Positions 28,019-35,965 of a stretch of 64,000 nucleotides of DNA are shown piece after piece. The stretch's first letter is position 1. The number at the start of each line of letters is the position of its first letter. The notes beneath the pieces were generated by a model. The model was not told the origin of the DNA. It saw nothing but the letters and a program-made list of their open reading frames with translations, and did not search any database. Origin of the DNA: Mycolicibacter heraklionensis (lineage in GTDB: Bacteria; Actinomycetota; Actinomycetes; Mycobacteriales; Mycobacteriaceae); assembly GCF_019645815.1 (NCBI RefSeq), contig NZ_CP080997.1, positions 1,396,880 to 1,460,879 of the forward strand, read 5' to 3'. A program made the translations under genes and the position numbers.

Positions 28019-29386
28019 CTAGATCCCCGAACCCGGGTTGAGGATGTTCAGCGGGTCGAGCGCGGCCTTGACCCGTTGGTTCAGTGCCATCACGTCGGGC
28101 CCCAGCTGCTCGGCCAGCCAGGGGCGCTTCAACCGCCCCACGCCGTGCTCGCCGGTGATGGTGCCGCCCAGCGCCAGGGCCAGGTCCATGATCTCGCCGT
28201 AGGCGAGCTCGGCGCGTTGCACATGGTCGGGATCATTCGGGTCGTGCACGATCAGCGGGTGGGTGTTGCCGTCGCCGGCGTGCGCGATCACCGAGATCAG
28301 CAGTCGGCGCTCGGCGGCGATCTTCTCGATACCGGTGATCAGCTCCGCCAGCCGTGGCACCGGCACCCCAACGTCCTCCAGCAGTAGCGGGCCCTTGGCC
28401 TCGACCGCCGGGATGCAGAACCGCCGGGCCGCCACGAATCCTTCGGCCTCGACCGGGTCGTCGGTGGAGAACACCTCCTTGGCGTGGTGCTCGGTGAACA
28501 CCCGGGCCATCAGCTCGACATCCTCGGCGCCCGCGTGGCCGCGCTCGTCGGAGGCCGCCACCAGCATGGCCGCGGCCTCGCGGTCCAGGCCCATGCGCAG
28601 TTGATCTTCGACGGCGTTGATCGCCGCTGAGTCCATGAACTCCAGCATCGACGGGCGCAGCCGCCCGGACACGTCGAGCACCGCCTCCGCCGCGGCGGCC
28701 ACCGAGTCGAAAGTAGCCACCACCACAGCCGATTTCGGCTGAGCCGGCAACAGCCGCAGGGTCACCTCGGTGACCACCCCGAGGGTGCCCTCGCTGCCGA
28801 CGAACAACTTGGTCAACGAGAGCCCGGCGACGTCCTTGAGCCGTGGCCCGCCCAGGCGCACCGCGGTGCCGTCGGCCAGCACCACCTGCAGGCCCAGCAC
28901 GTAGTCGGTGGTCACGCCGTACTTGACGCAGCACAGGCCGCCGGCGTTGGTGGCGATGTTGCCGCCTATGCTGCAGATCTCGAACGACGACGGGTCCGGC
29001 GGGTACCACAGTCCGTAGGCGGCGACGGCCTTCTTCACCTCGGCGTTGAACAGGCCCGGCTGGCACACCGCGGTGCGGGTGACGGGGTCGACGCTGATCT
29101 CGCGCATCTTCTCGGTGCACAACACGATTCCGCCGTCGATCGCGGTGGCGCCGCCGGACAGGCCCGTGCCGGCACCGCGGGTCACCACCGGCACCCGATG
29201 CGCGCTGGCCCACCGCATGACCGTCTGTACTTCTTCGGTGCGCAGCGGCCGCACCACCGCCAGGGGCTGGCCCGCCAACGGGTCCAGCGCATTGTCCTGC
29301 CGGTAGCCCGCGGTGATCGTCGGGTCGGTGACCACCATGCCCTCGGGGAGATCGGCGATCAGTTGGGTCAGCGCGTCGGCGTTCAC
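28019..29386 (-). CDS. FAD-binding oxidase, GlcD/D-lactate dehydrogenase type
   Basis: A 455-residue flavin oxidase of the vanillyl-alcohol-oxidase superfamily. The FAD-binding half has VVTRGAGTGLSGGATA (about 70-85) and CSIGGNIATNAGGLCCVKYG (about 132-151); the C-terminal FAD-linked oxidase domain contains AHAGDGNTHPLI and ends ITGEHGVGRLKRPWL, both typical of the GlcD/2-hydroxyacid dehydrogenases. It probably oxidises a 2-hydroxyacid such as glycolate or D-lactate; the exact substrate cannot be read. It corresponds in position to Rv1257c but is here separated from cyp130 by the mmpS-mmpL operon. Confidence 0.92.
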   Translation of the reverse strand: MNADALTQLIADLPEGMVVTDPTITAGYRQDNALDPLAGQPLAVVRPLRTEEVQTVMRWASAHRVPVVTRGAGTGLSGGATAIDGGIVLCTEKMREISVDPVTRTAVCQPGLFNAEVKKAVAAYGLWYPPDPSSFEICSIGGNIATNAGGLCCVKYGVTTDYVLGLQVVLADGTAVRLGGPRLKDVAGLSLTKLFVGSEGTLGVVTEVTLRLLPAQPKSAVVVATFDSVAAAAEAVLDVSGRLRPSMLEFMDSAAINAVEDQLRMGLDREAAAMLVAASDERGHAGAEDVELMARVFTEHHAKEVFSTDDPVEAEGFVAARRFCIPAVEAKGPLLLEDVGVPVPRLAELITGIEKIAAERRLLISVIAHAGDGNTHPLIVHDPNDPDHVQRAELAYGEIMDLALALGGTITGEHGVGRLKRPWLAEQLGPDVMALNQRVKAALDPLNILNPGSGI

Positions 29387-29437
29387 GCAGGTGATCCTAC
29401 GGAGCTGCGGGGTCCGGCCGCGCCGCGACGGATCGAC

Positions 29438-31390
29438 TCAGCCGGCGTCGAACAGCGACGAGAACCATGAGCCCAGGTCCATCGGCGCAGTCTGATCGAC
29501 CAAGTCGGACATGTTCGCCCACTGCTGGGCAGCCTGCTCGCCCACTTCCGTGGGCCAGGCGTCGTTGGCCGTCAGGATCGTCGTGGCGAAGTCGTCGCGA
29601 GCATTGAGCAACCCGGCGACGATCCCACCGTTCGGGTCGAACAGGGCGTCGTCGAGCAGCGAGCCTCCCGGTAAAAGCAGCGACAGCAGCGATTGCGCCC
29701 CCGCCAGCTGGAACGGCAGGCTGATATCGCTCCACAGCAGCGGCAGATTGTTGGCCACCGCGGCCAGGCTGCCGAGGGGGTCGCTGGTGAACCCGTGCCA
29801 GACGGCGGCCCAGTCCGGGCTCAGGGCATCGGTGAAGCGCAGGGCCAACGGCGTGACGGGTTCCTCACCGAACACCGCCGCGTAGTTGTCGCTGCCGATC
29901 AGGCCCTTGAGTCCGGAGAACAGCATTTCCTGGATCAACCAGGCCGGTTGGGCGTGCATTCGCGACACGTCCAGGGCGTAGTCGTAGGACAGCACTCGCT
30001 GGGTCATGTCGGCGGCATATTCGGCTGCGCTGACGGTCGGGGTGTCGCCGGGCAGGTAGTCGGCGATATCGGACACCGGAACCACCTGAGTCGTCACCTC
30101 CAGGCCGGTGGGATCGGTTCCGGCGGTGAGGTTTTCGAAGCGGGCGAAGATCTCGCCGTTGGCGACGCCGCCGGTGTCCAGCCAGTTCGCCACACCGGGG
30201 TTGGTGGCGCTCACCACGTAGTAGGTGTAGCCGTCGGCGGCCTGGTAGGCGGTGGTGTTGTTGAGGGTGGTCTGCGCCAGGGTGAACGGCAGCGCCGCGC
30301 CGTAGACGTTCATCAGCTCGATGCCGCTGTAGGCGGCCGCCACATCGGGGACTTTCACGATCAGCGCCTCACCGGGGGCCAGATCGAAGTTCCCCGCCGA
30401 GACGTCCGCACTGGGCAGCCCCGTCGCGAACAGGCTGGTCTCGGTGGCCAGCGGGCTCATGGTGTTGGCGGGCTCCTGGATTCCGGCGATCTGGGCCAGC
30501 CCCATGTTCTGGGTGTTGAACGGCCCGGCGATCTTGGCGAAGGCACTGAACAGGGTGGTCAGCGCGTCGTCGATCGAAGTGATCTTCGGCGGAGTCGTCG
30601 TGTCGTCGCTGGGAAAGAACCCGCCTTCGGGGATGGCGAAGAACGGCGGGCAATCGGCGATGCAGTGGATGCTGATGTCGCTGGGGCCTTTGGCCCAATT
30701 GCCCAGCACGTCGCGGACCAGCAGGGAGGCGGCTCCCTGGATGGTGGCGCTGTCGTCGTCGATGAAGTTGACCGCGCCACTGGGCGCGTTGGGGCCGATG
30801 TAGACGGTGAAGGTGCCGTCGGGATTGACCACCAAGTTCGTGCCGAGTTCCAGGCTCTCCTTGCTGACGGCCTGCGAGCCGGTGATCTGTTCGGTGGCGA
30901 TGGCGAATGCTTCGGTGCCGCCGCCGAGGTGGCCGGTCAGCTCGTAGGTTGCGCCCGGGGCCAGGCCAGCGGTCGCGTGGTAGTAGATGTCGGGAGTGAA
31001 GAACTGGAAGTACTGGCGCGGATCGGCGGCGTCACCGGCCAGCACTTCGGGTGACTGAAAGAACCAGCCGTCGAACAGCTCGGTGACGCGAGAGATCCCG
31101 GCCATGAGCAACTCGTAGTTCGTGTTCTGCAGACCCGTCATCAGCATGGCGACGCCGTCGGGTGTGGCGAACGGCAGCGCGGCGTCGTCGGCCGCGGCCT
31201 GCTGCATCACGGCCAGCAGATCGTCGATCGCTTGCTGCACGGCGGCCGAAACCGAGGTCAACGCCACCGGGGTGGAGCGCGTCAGGGGGGCCGGCTGGAT
31301 CGTGATCGCCGCCGTGCCGGCCACCACGGCCGCCGCCAGTCCGGCGGTACACAGCGCGCGGCGGGAGCTTTCCGTACATCGGGTGGCCAT
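29438..31390 (-). CDS. Large exported protein with DUF1214-like segment
   Basis: A 650-residue exported protein of unknown function. A basic start with a twin arginine (SSRRALCTAG) is followed by a hydrophobic signal (about 14-32). Residues about 140-270 (VNPDGTFTVYIGPNAPSG, then ASLLVRDVLGNW) recall DUF1214 beta-sandwich proteins; residues about 340-440 contain a repeat of similar strand-rich type (YSGIELMNVYGAALPFTLA). The last 150 residues are helical and rich in Leu/Ala (PLLWSDISLPFQLAGAQSLLSLLLPGG). No enzyme motif is seen. It faces an IclR regulator across a perfect palindrome, which suggests ligand-dependent control. Confidence 0.75.
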   Translation of the reverse strand: MATRCTESSRRALCTAGLAAAVVAGTAAITIQPAPLTRSTPVALTSVSAAVQQAIDDLLAVMQQAAADDAALPFATPDGVAMLMTGLQNTNYELLMAGISRVTELFDGWFFQSPEVLAGDAADPRQYFQFFTPDIYYHATAGLAPGATYELTGHLGGGTEAFAIATEQITGSQAVSKESLELGTNLVVNPDGTFTVYIGPNAPSGAVNFIDDDSATIQGAASLLVRDVLGNWAKGPSDISIHCIADCPPFFAIPEGGFFPSDDTTTPPKITSIDDALTTLFSAFAKIAGPFNTQNMGLAQIAGIQEPANTMSPLATETSLFATGLPSADVSAGNFDLAPGEALIVKVPDVAAAYSGIELMNVYGAALPFTLAQTTLNNTTAYQAADGYTYYVVSATNPGVANWLDTGGVANGEIFARFENLTAGTDPTGLEVTTQVVPVSDIADYLPGDTPTVSAAEYAADMTQRVLSYDYALDVSRMHAQPAWLIQEMLFSGLKGLIGSDNYAAVFGEEPVTPLALRFTDALSPDWAAVWHGFTSDPLGSLAAVANNLPLLWSDISLPFQLAGAQSLLSLLLPGGSLLDDALFDPNGGIVAGLLNARDDFATTILTANDAWPTEVGEQAAQQWANMSDLVDQTAPMDLGSWFSSLFDAG

Positions 31391-31410
31391 GGGGCTCCTC
31401 TGCGGTCAGA

Positions 31411-31430
31411 TGTGACAACTATTTGTCACA
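31411..31430. promoter_or_regulatory. Perfect 20-bp palindrome, probable IclR operator
   Basis: TGTGACAA-CTAT-TTGTCACA has perfect 8-base arms and a 4-base spacer. It lies in the 160-base divergent region, 20 bases upstream of the exported-protein start and 120 bases upstream of the IclR start. Related half-sites (ATGACAAC and GATGTGAC) follow at about 31433-31457. The adjacent IclR protein is the best candidate binder. Confidence 0.65.
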
Positions 31431-31550
31431 TGAATGACAACTGAAAGTACGATGTGACGGGACGCTACCGCTGGGTGGACGTGTGCACAAGGGTCGGCGC
31501 CGAGGCCCGTACGATCGGTGATCTTCTGCATGCCAGACACGAGGAGGGCG

Positions 31551-32441
31551 ATGGACGGGCCCGCCGAGCGAGACGATGAGAAGCGGCCGGGCTCGCCGCC
31601 CACGGATCGGGTGGTCGCCATCGTGGGGTTGTTGGCCGCGCAGACACAGCCCAGTTCAGTCGCCCAGATCGCGGCGCGGCTGGAGTTGAACCGTGCCACC
31701 GTGACGTCGATCTTGCTGGCATTGGAGCAGGCGGGATGGGCGTCGCGGCGGGCCGATCGCAGCTACACCCTGGGGTCCGGGCTGATCGGGGTCGCCGAGA
31801 CGGTGCGGCGGTTGTGGCCGCTGTCGACGCAGGGCGCACACCTGATCGAGCAGATGGCCGAGCGGGCCGGCTGCGGGGCCGGACTGGCGCTGGTGGGGCC
31901 GACCGAGTTGAGCTTCTTGACCCTGGTTCGCGGCCGCGGGCGCATCCCGGCCGGCGTGGGTGTGGGGGTGCGGTTGCCACTGATCGCACCTGTGGGCGTC
32001 AGCGTGGTCGCACACCGCGATGCGCAGGCCCAGCAGGAGTGGCTGGCATCGGCGCAAGACGTCGGTCGCGACGTGCTGGACGACGCCTTGGACCAGGTGC
32101 GCCGCAACGGCGTGGTGGTGTTCGGCCTTGGCGGCCTGGGACTGGAGGCGCTCGATGTGCTTGCCGAGGTGGTCGAGCTGCTGGCCGAGCATCCACGCCG
32201 CACCGCGCTGCGCCAACGGGTCTTCGAGCTGCTGACCGGCGTCAACGGAAACCCCTATACCGCAACGCAACTTGCCGGTACGCAGCCGCTGTCGGTCAGC
32301 TATCTGGCTGCCCCGGTGTTTGAAAAGGGCGTAGCGACTTACGAATTGCAGCTGGGGCCGCTGCGGCGAGACGTGAGTGCCGCCGACCGGGACCGCTACA
32401 TCGGTGAGATCCGGGCGACCGCAGAGCAACTGTCCTCCTAG
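31551..32441 (+). CDS. IclR-family transcriptional regulator
   Basis: A 296-residue IclR-type regulator. The N-terminal winged helix-turn-helix covers about residues 18-70 (VAIVGLLAAQTQPSSVAQIAARLELNRATVTSILLALEQAGW), followed by YTLGSGLIGVAE and a GAF-like effector domain to the end. The ATG at 31551 follows GAGGAGGG and is preferred over the frame beginning at 31518. It diverges from the exported-protein gene with a perfect palindrome between them. The effector is unknown; IclR proteins commonly sense small catabolic acids. Confidence 0.88.
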   Translation: MDGPAERDDEKRPGSPPTDRVVAIVGLLAAQTQPSSVAQIAARLELNRATVTSILLALEQAGWASRRADRSYTLGSGLIGVAETVRRLWPLSTQGAHLIEQMAERAGCGAGLALVGPTELSFLTLVRGRGRIPAGVGVGVRLPLIAPVGVSVVAHRDAQAQQEWLASAQDVGRDVLDDALDQVRRNGVVVFGLGGLGLEALDVLAEVVELLAEHPRRTALRQRVFELLTGVNGNPYTATQLAGTQPLSVSYLAAPVFEKGVATYELQLGPLRRDVSAADRDRYIGEIRATAEQLSS

Positions 32442-32517
32442 TCGCTGCCCGACCATCGGCAATAGCGGCTAGGACGTAATGCCCGTCATCTCGATCGATG
32501 GCACCTATAGTCGGCCG

Positions 32518-33405
32518 ATGGAGCTGCGCCACATTCGGTATCTGCTCGCGGTGGCCGAGCACGGGAATTTCACCCGCGCGGCCGAGGCGCTGCACATCTC
32601 CCAGCCCACCCTGTCGCAGCAGATCAAGCAGCTCGAGCGCGCGCTGGCCGTGGAGCTGCTGGATCGCTCGGGGCGCACGGTACGGCTGACCGATGCCGGC
32701 GAGGCGTATGCGGAGCATGCTCGGTTGGCGCTGCGGGATCTCGACGCCGGCGAACGTGCGGTCCACGACGTACAGGACCTGTCACGCGGGCATCTGCGGG
32801 TGGCGATGACGCCGACGTTCACCGCCTACCTGATCGGGCCGCTGGTGCACCGGTTCCACACCGCCCATCCCGGCATCACGCTCTCGGTCCGCGAGGACAC
32901 CCAGGACCGCATCGAGGCTGATCTGCTCGCCGACCGGCTCGACCTCGGCATCGCCTTCGCGGGCCCGCACGCCGACGGGATCGAGCACACCGTGCTGTTC
33001 ACCGAGACGCTGACTCTGGTGGTCGGCCCGGGTCACCCCTTTGCGGCCAGAGCGACGCCGCTACCGGTTGCCCGGCTGACCCACGAGCCGCTCTGCCTGC
33101 TCAACACCGACTTCGCCACCCGGCTGCAGATCGACGCCTACTTCACCGACCGCGGGGTCGCGCCGCGGATCGCGGTGGAAGCCAATTCGATCAGTGCGCT
33201 GCTGGCCTCGGTGCGCGGTGGCGCGCTGGCCACCGTGTTGCCGGACGCGATCGCCCGCGAGCATCGCGATCTGCATCCGGTGCCGCTGGTGCCGCGCCTT
33301 CCCACCCGGACCGTGGTGGCGCTGGTGCGCGCCACGGCCTACCACTCGGCGGCCGCGCAGGCATTCAGCCGGATGCTGGCGGAAATCGCCCGCGAAATCG
33401 ATTGA
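32518..33405 (+). CDS. LysR-family regulator (CynR-like)
   Basis: A 295-residue LysR regulator. It opens with MELRHIRYLLAVAEHGNFTRAAEALHISQPTLSQQIKQLE, the standard wHTH, then a linker helix and a two-lobed periplasmic-binding-type effector domain from about residue 90 (GHLRVAMTPTFTAYL). It is most like CynR, the regulator of cyanate metabolism, but no cyanase gene is present. The ATG at 32518 sits at the exact family start; an in-frame ATG at 32479 would add 13 residues. A deaminase gene follows on the same strand after 98 bases and may be its target. Confidence 0.88.
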   Translation: MELRHIRYLLAVAEHGNFTRAAEALHISQPTLSQQIKQLERALAVELLDRSGRTVRLTDAGEAYAEHARLALRDLDAGERAVHDVQDLSRGHLRVAMTPTFTAYLIGPLVHRFHTAHPGITLSVREDTQDRIEADLLADRLDLGIAFAGPHADGIEHTVLFTETLTLVVGPGHPFAARATPLPVARLTHEPLCLLNTDFATRLQIDAYFTDRGVAPRIAVEANSISALLASVRGGALATVLPDAIAREHRDLHPVPLVPRLPTRTVVALVRATAYHSAAAQAFSRMLAEIAREID

Positions 33406-33503
33406 CGACATCTATCGCGTTTATCGGAAACAAGTATTGGACGCTATAGCGGGCGCTGCGGCAGCCTGACAGGCATGCCCGCACACTCTTCCTGGAAGCC
33501 GAC

Positions 33504-34007
33504 ATGGACTTCGCCCAACACACCATTGAGCTTGCCCGCCGTAACGTCGAGCAGGGCGGGCGTCCGTTCGCGACGGTCATCGTCAAGGACGGTGCGATTC
33601 TGGCCGAGAGCCCGAATCGGGTCGCTCAGACCAACGACCCCACCGCGCACGCGGAGATCCTCGCCATTCGGCAGGCGTGCACGGCGCTGGGCACCGAAAG
33701 CCTGACCGGGGCCACCATCTACATCCTGGCGCAGCCGTGCCCCATGTGCCTGGGTGCGCTGTACTACTGCTCGCCGGACGAGGTCGTCTTCCTGACCACC
33801 CGCGAGGCCTACGAGCCGTATTACGTCGACGACCGAAAGTACTTCGAGTTCAACACCTTCTACGACGAGTTCGCCAAGCCCTGGGAACAGCGGCGGCTGC
33901 CCATGCGGCATGACTCTCGCGACGACGCGGTCGACGTCTATCGGCTATGGGAGCAGCGCAACGGGCGGGCGCTGTCGTACTCCGGGGTCGCCACCGCTGG
34001 GAATTAG
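33504..34007 (+). CDS. Nucleoside/guanine deaminase (CDA fold)
   Basis: A 167-residue zinc-dependent deaminase of the cytidine/deoxycytidylate deaminase superfamily. The zinc and proton-shuttle motif THAE-like PTAHAEILAI is at about 48-57 and the second motif PCPMCLGALYY at about 79-89. The C-terminal FYDEFAKPWEQRRLPM is of the guanine-deaminase/TadA-like type. It would deaminate a purine or pyrimidine base; the substrate is not certain. The position behind a LysR gene suggests regulated nucleobase use. The MarR gene follows after 12 bases on the same strand. Confidence 0.87.
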   Translation: MDFAQHTIELARRNVEQGGRPFATVIVKDGAILAESPNRVAQTNDPTAHAEILAIRQACTALGTESLTGATIYILAQPCPMCLGALYYCSPDEVVFLTTREAYEPYYVDDRKYFEFNTFYDEFAKPWEQRRLPMRHDSRDDAVDVYRLWEQRNGRALSYSGVATAGN

Positions 34008-34019
34008 GGACGGGTTGTC

Positions 34020-34499
34020 GTGGCGGAAGAGATCCGATGGCTCAGTGAAGCCGAACAGCGGATGTGGCGGGGGTACCTGGACAGCACCCGGCTGCTGTTG
34101 CGGGAGCTCGAAGTTCAGCTGGTCGCCGACGGCGGGATCACCTTTGCCGATTTCGAGGTTCTGGTGCTGTTGTCCGAGGCGCGGCAACGCCGGTTGCGGA
34201 TGGGCGAGCTCACCGAGGCGGCGGTCACGACCCGTAGCGGGACCACCGGTGCGGTGAGTCGATTGGCCAGAGCGGGCTGGCTGCGCCGCGTCGGGTGCGA
34301 CGAGGACAAACGCGGATGGTTCGCCGAGTTGACCGACTCCGGGCTGGCGAAGCTGGAGTCGGTTTCGGGCGGGCACGTTGCCACGTTGCGGCGCAACCTT
34401 TTCGACCTGCTCAGTGCGCGCGACGTGGACCTGTTCGCGCACGCCTATGCGCAGATCCGCGACAACTTGTCGGAGAGCGCCGACCCGCGTTCCTGTTGA
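34020..34499 (+). CDS. MarR-family transcriptional regulator
   Basis: A 159-residue MarR regulator with a GTG start. The winged helix is at about 58-115: LRMGELTEAAVTTRSGTTGAVSRLARAGWLRRVGCDEDKRG, with the basic wing, flanked by dimerisation helices. It lies 12 bases after the deaminase gene and may belong to the same transcript; UDG follows 66 bases later. The family usually responds to phenolic or oxidant ligands. No operator palindrome was recognised next to it. Confidence 0.85.
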   Translation: MAEEIRWLSEAEQRMWRGYLDSTRLLLRELEVQLVADGGITFADFEVLVLLSEARQRRLRMGELTEAAVTTRSGTTGAVSRLARAGWLRRVGCDEDKRGWFAELTDSGLAKLESVSGGHVATLRRNLFDLLSARDVDLFAHAYAQIRDNLSESADPRSC

Positions 34500-34565
34500 G
34501 CCGGCCCTGCGCCTCCGCGCCATGCCGGAGTGGGCATCGGATCTAAGAGCGTGCACAGTAGACCA

Positions 34566-35384
34566 ATGCTCAACCACCCCCGGACCGGTCAGCTGTTCGA
34601 CTCCCCGGTGCCGCCCGGCGCCGGCTGGCCCGGTGACCCGGCAACCCCGGAAACGCCGCAGGCCGTCGACGCCGCGCGGGTGGTGCAGCTGGCCGACCAA
34701 GCCGCCTCGATCGACGAACTCGACGCGCTGATCAGCGTCTGCCGGGCCTGCCCGCGACTGGTGACCTGGCGCGAACAGGTCGCGGTCACCAAGCGAAAGT
34801 CCTTCGCCGACCAGCCCTACTGGGGGCGGCCGGTGCCCGGCTGGGGCTCGCCGAAGCCCAAGATCGTGATCGTCGGACTGGCCCCGGCTGCCAATGGCGC
34901 CAACCGCACCGGCCGGATGTTCACCGGCGACCGGTCGGGCGACCAGTTGTACGCCGCGCTGTACCGGGCCGGCCTGGTCAACCAGCCCACCAGCGTCGAC
35001 GCCGCGGATGGGCTGCACGCCAACGACATCCGGATCATCGCCCCGGTGCGCTGCGCCCCACCCGACAACGCTCCGACGACGGTCGAGCGCAACACCTGCG
35101 CGCCGTGGATCGACGCCGAATGGCAACTGATCGCTCCCCACGTGCGGGTGATGGTGGCGCTGGGCGGCTTCGCCTGGCAGATCGCGCTGCGGATTGCCGC
35201 CGGCCAAGTGCCCAAGCCCAAACCGAAGTTCGGCCACGGAGCGGTCGCCGAACTCGGCCCGGCGCTGCGGCTGCTGGGCTGCTATCACCCCAGCCAACAG
35301 AACATGTTCACCGGACGGCTGACCCCGGCCATGCTGGACGACATCTTTGGCGACGCGGCTCGGCTGGCGGGATTGAGGGGCTGA
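34566..35384 (+). CDS. udgB: Type-5 uracil-DNA glycosylase (UdgB)
   Basis: A 272-residue iron-sulfur uracil/hypoxanthine-DNA glycosylase that starts base-excision repair of deaminated bases. The active-site motif is [19 protein letters not shown], where family-5 enzymes have Ala/Asn instead of the Asp/Glu of other families, and the second motif is [12 protein letters not shown]. The [4Fe-4S] cysteines are visible in VCRACPR (Cys59, Cys62) and in PVRCAPPDN and NTCAPW. The ATG at 34566 fits the family start; an earlier frame begins at 34530. It corresponds to Rv1259, so the conserved block is interrupted between here and the FAD oxidase. Confidence 0.93.
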   Translation: MLNHPRTGQLFDSPVPPGAGWPGDPATPETPQAVDAARVVQLADQAASIDELDALISVCRACPRLVTWREQVAVTKRKSFADQPYWGRPVPGWGSPKPKIVIVGLAPAANGANRTGRMFTGDRSGDQLYAALYRAGLVNQPTSVDAADGLHANDIRIIAPVRCAPPDNAPTTVERNTCAPWIDAEWQLIAPHVRVMVALGGFAWQIALRIAAGQVPKPKPKFGHGAVAELGPALRLLGCYHPSQQNMFTGRLTPAMLDDIFGDAARLAGLRG

Positions 35385-35399
35385 CCGGGCGCTCGACGG

Positions 35400-35636
35400 T
35401 CAGGCCGCGGTGTGACCGCCGTGGTCAAGTTTCTCCGCGATCCAGACTTTGATGAGCGACTGGCGGGTGACTCCGAGTCGGGTTGCTTCGCGGTCGAGTT
35501 CGGCGATCATCCAGACCGGGAAGTCGACGTTGACTCGGCGGTGCTGCTCGCCCGGGCGGCGTGCCCGTGCGGTGTCGAGAGCGGCGGCCATGTCCTGGCC
35601 GTTGTCGAATCGTTCGTCGAACTCGTCAGCTTTCAT
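35400..35636 (-). CDS. brnA: BrnA-like antitoxin
   Basis: A 78-residue antitoxin of the BrnA type. Its first half is acidic/helical (MKADEFDERFDNGQDMAAALD), and the second half has a ribbon-helix-helix-like DNA-binding part (RRVNVDFPVWMIAELDREATRLGVTRQSLIKVWIAEKL). The ATG at 35636 has GGAGAGG upstream; the longer frame to 35753 is out of frame with the toxin. It overlaps the remains of the toxin gene and is transcribed after it, the usual BrnTA order (toxin first). It should repress the pair by binding the palindrome at 35895-35915. Confidence 0.85.
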   Translation of the reverse strand: MKADEFDERFDNGQDMAAALDTARARRPGEQHRRVNVDFPVWMIAELDREATRLGVTRQSLIKVWIAEKLDHGGHTAA

Positions 35637-35890
35637 AGATCGCTGCCTCTCCTTCGCGCGAGCGGCGTACGGAGATGATCCGCACGTGGTCATCTCGGGT
35701 AGGTCAATACCGCGGACCAGCATCGGCCGTCTATCTGCCCGATCGCCATCCACCTCGGCTCATCCGTCGTGCGTGCCGGCACTTCGATGCGGCGGGGGTC
35801 GGACCAAATGGACTGTGCAACATCGAAGTCGATGCCGTGCTTGGTCAGGTTTGCAGCGCTCTTGGCTGGATCGAACTCGAACGCCAACAC
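35626..35890 (-). pseudogene. brnT: BrnT-like toxin, frameshifted
   Basis: The first 66 codons from the GTG at 35890 match BrnT ribonuclease toxins (MLAFEFDPAKSAANLTKHGI, later RWMAIGQIDGR). The frame then stops at 35690 after ending VLTYPR. Removing one C in the CCCG run near 35696 restores a C-terminus RDDHVRIISVRRSREGEAAIYES that ends at 35626, 11 bases inside brnA, exactly as BrnT proteins end. The toxin is therefore probably inactive in this assembly, or the extra base is a sequencing error. The operator and antitoxin are intact. Basis for the restored tail: direct translation of the alternate frame. Confidence 0.8.
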
Positions 35891-35894
35891 GCGC

Positions 35895-35915
35895 AGTAAT
35901 TATACCGTAATTACT
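35895..35915. promoter_or_regulatory. Perfect palindrome upstream of brnT
   Basis: AGTAATTA-TACCG-TAATTACT has perfect 8-base arms and a 5-base spacer, and lies 4 bases before the brnT GTG. It is AT-rich in a GC-rich setting. The BrnA DNA-binding domain is the expected ligand, giving autoregulation of the pair. Confidence 0.75.
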
Positions 35916-35965
35916 CATCACCGGGGCGCGTCGCCGAGTGGGAGGGAAGTGGGAAGCCATACCGA

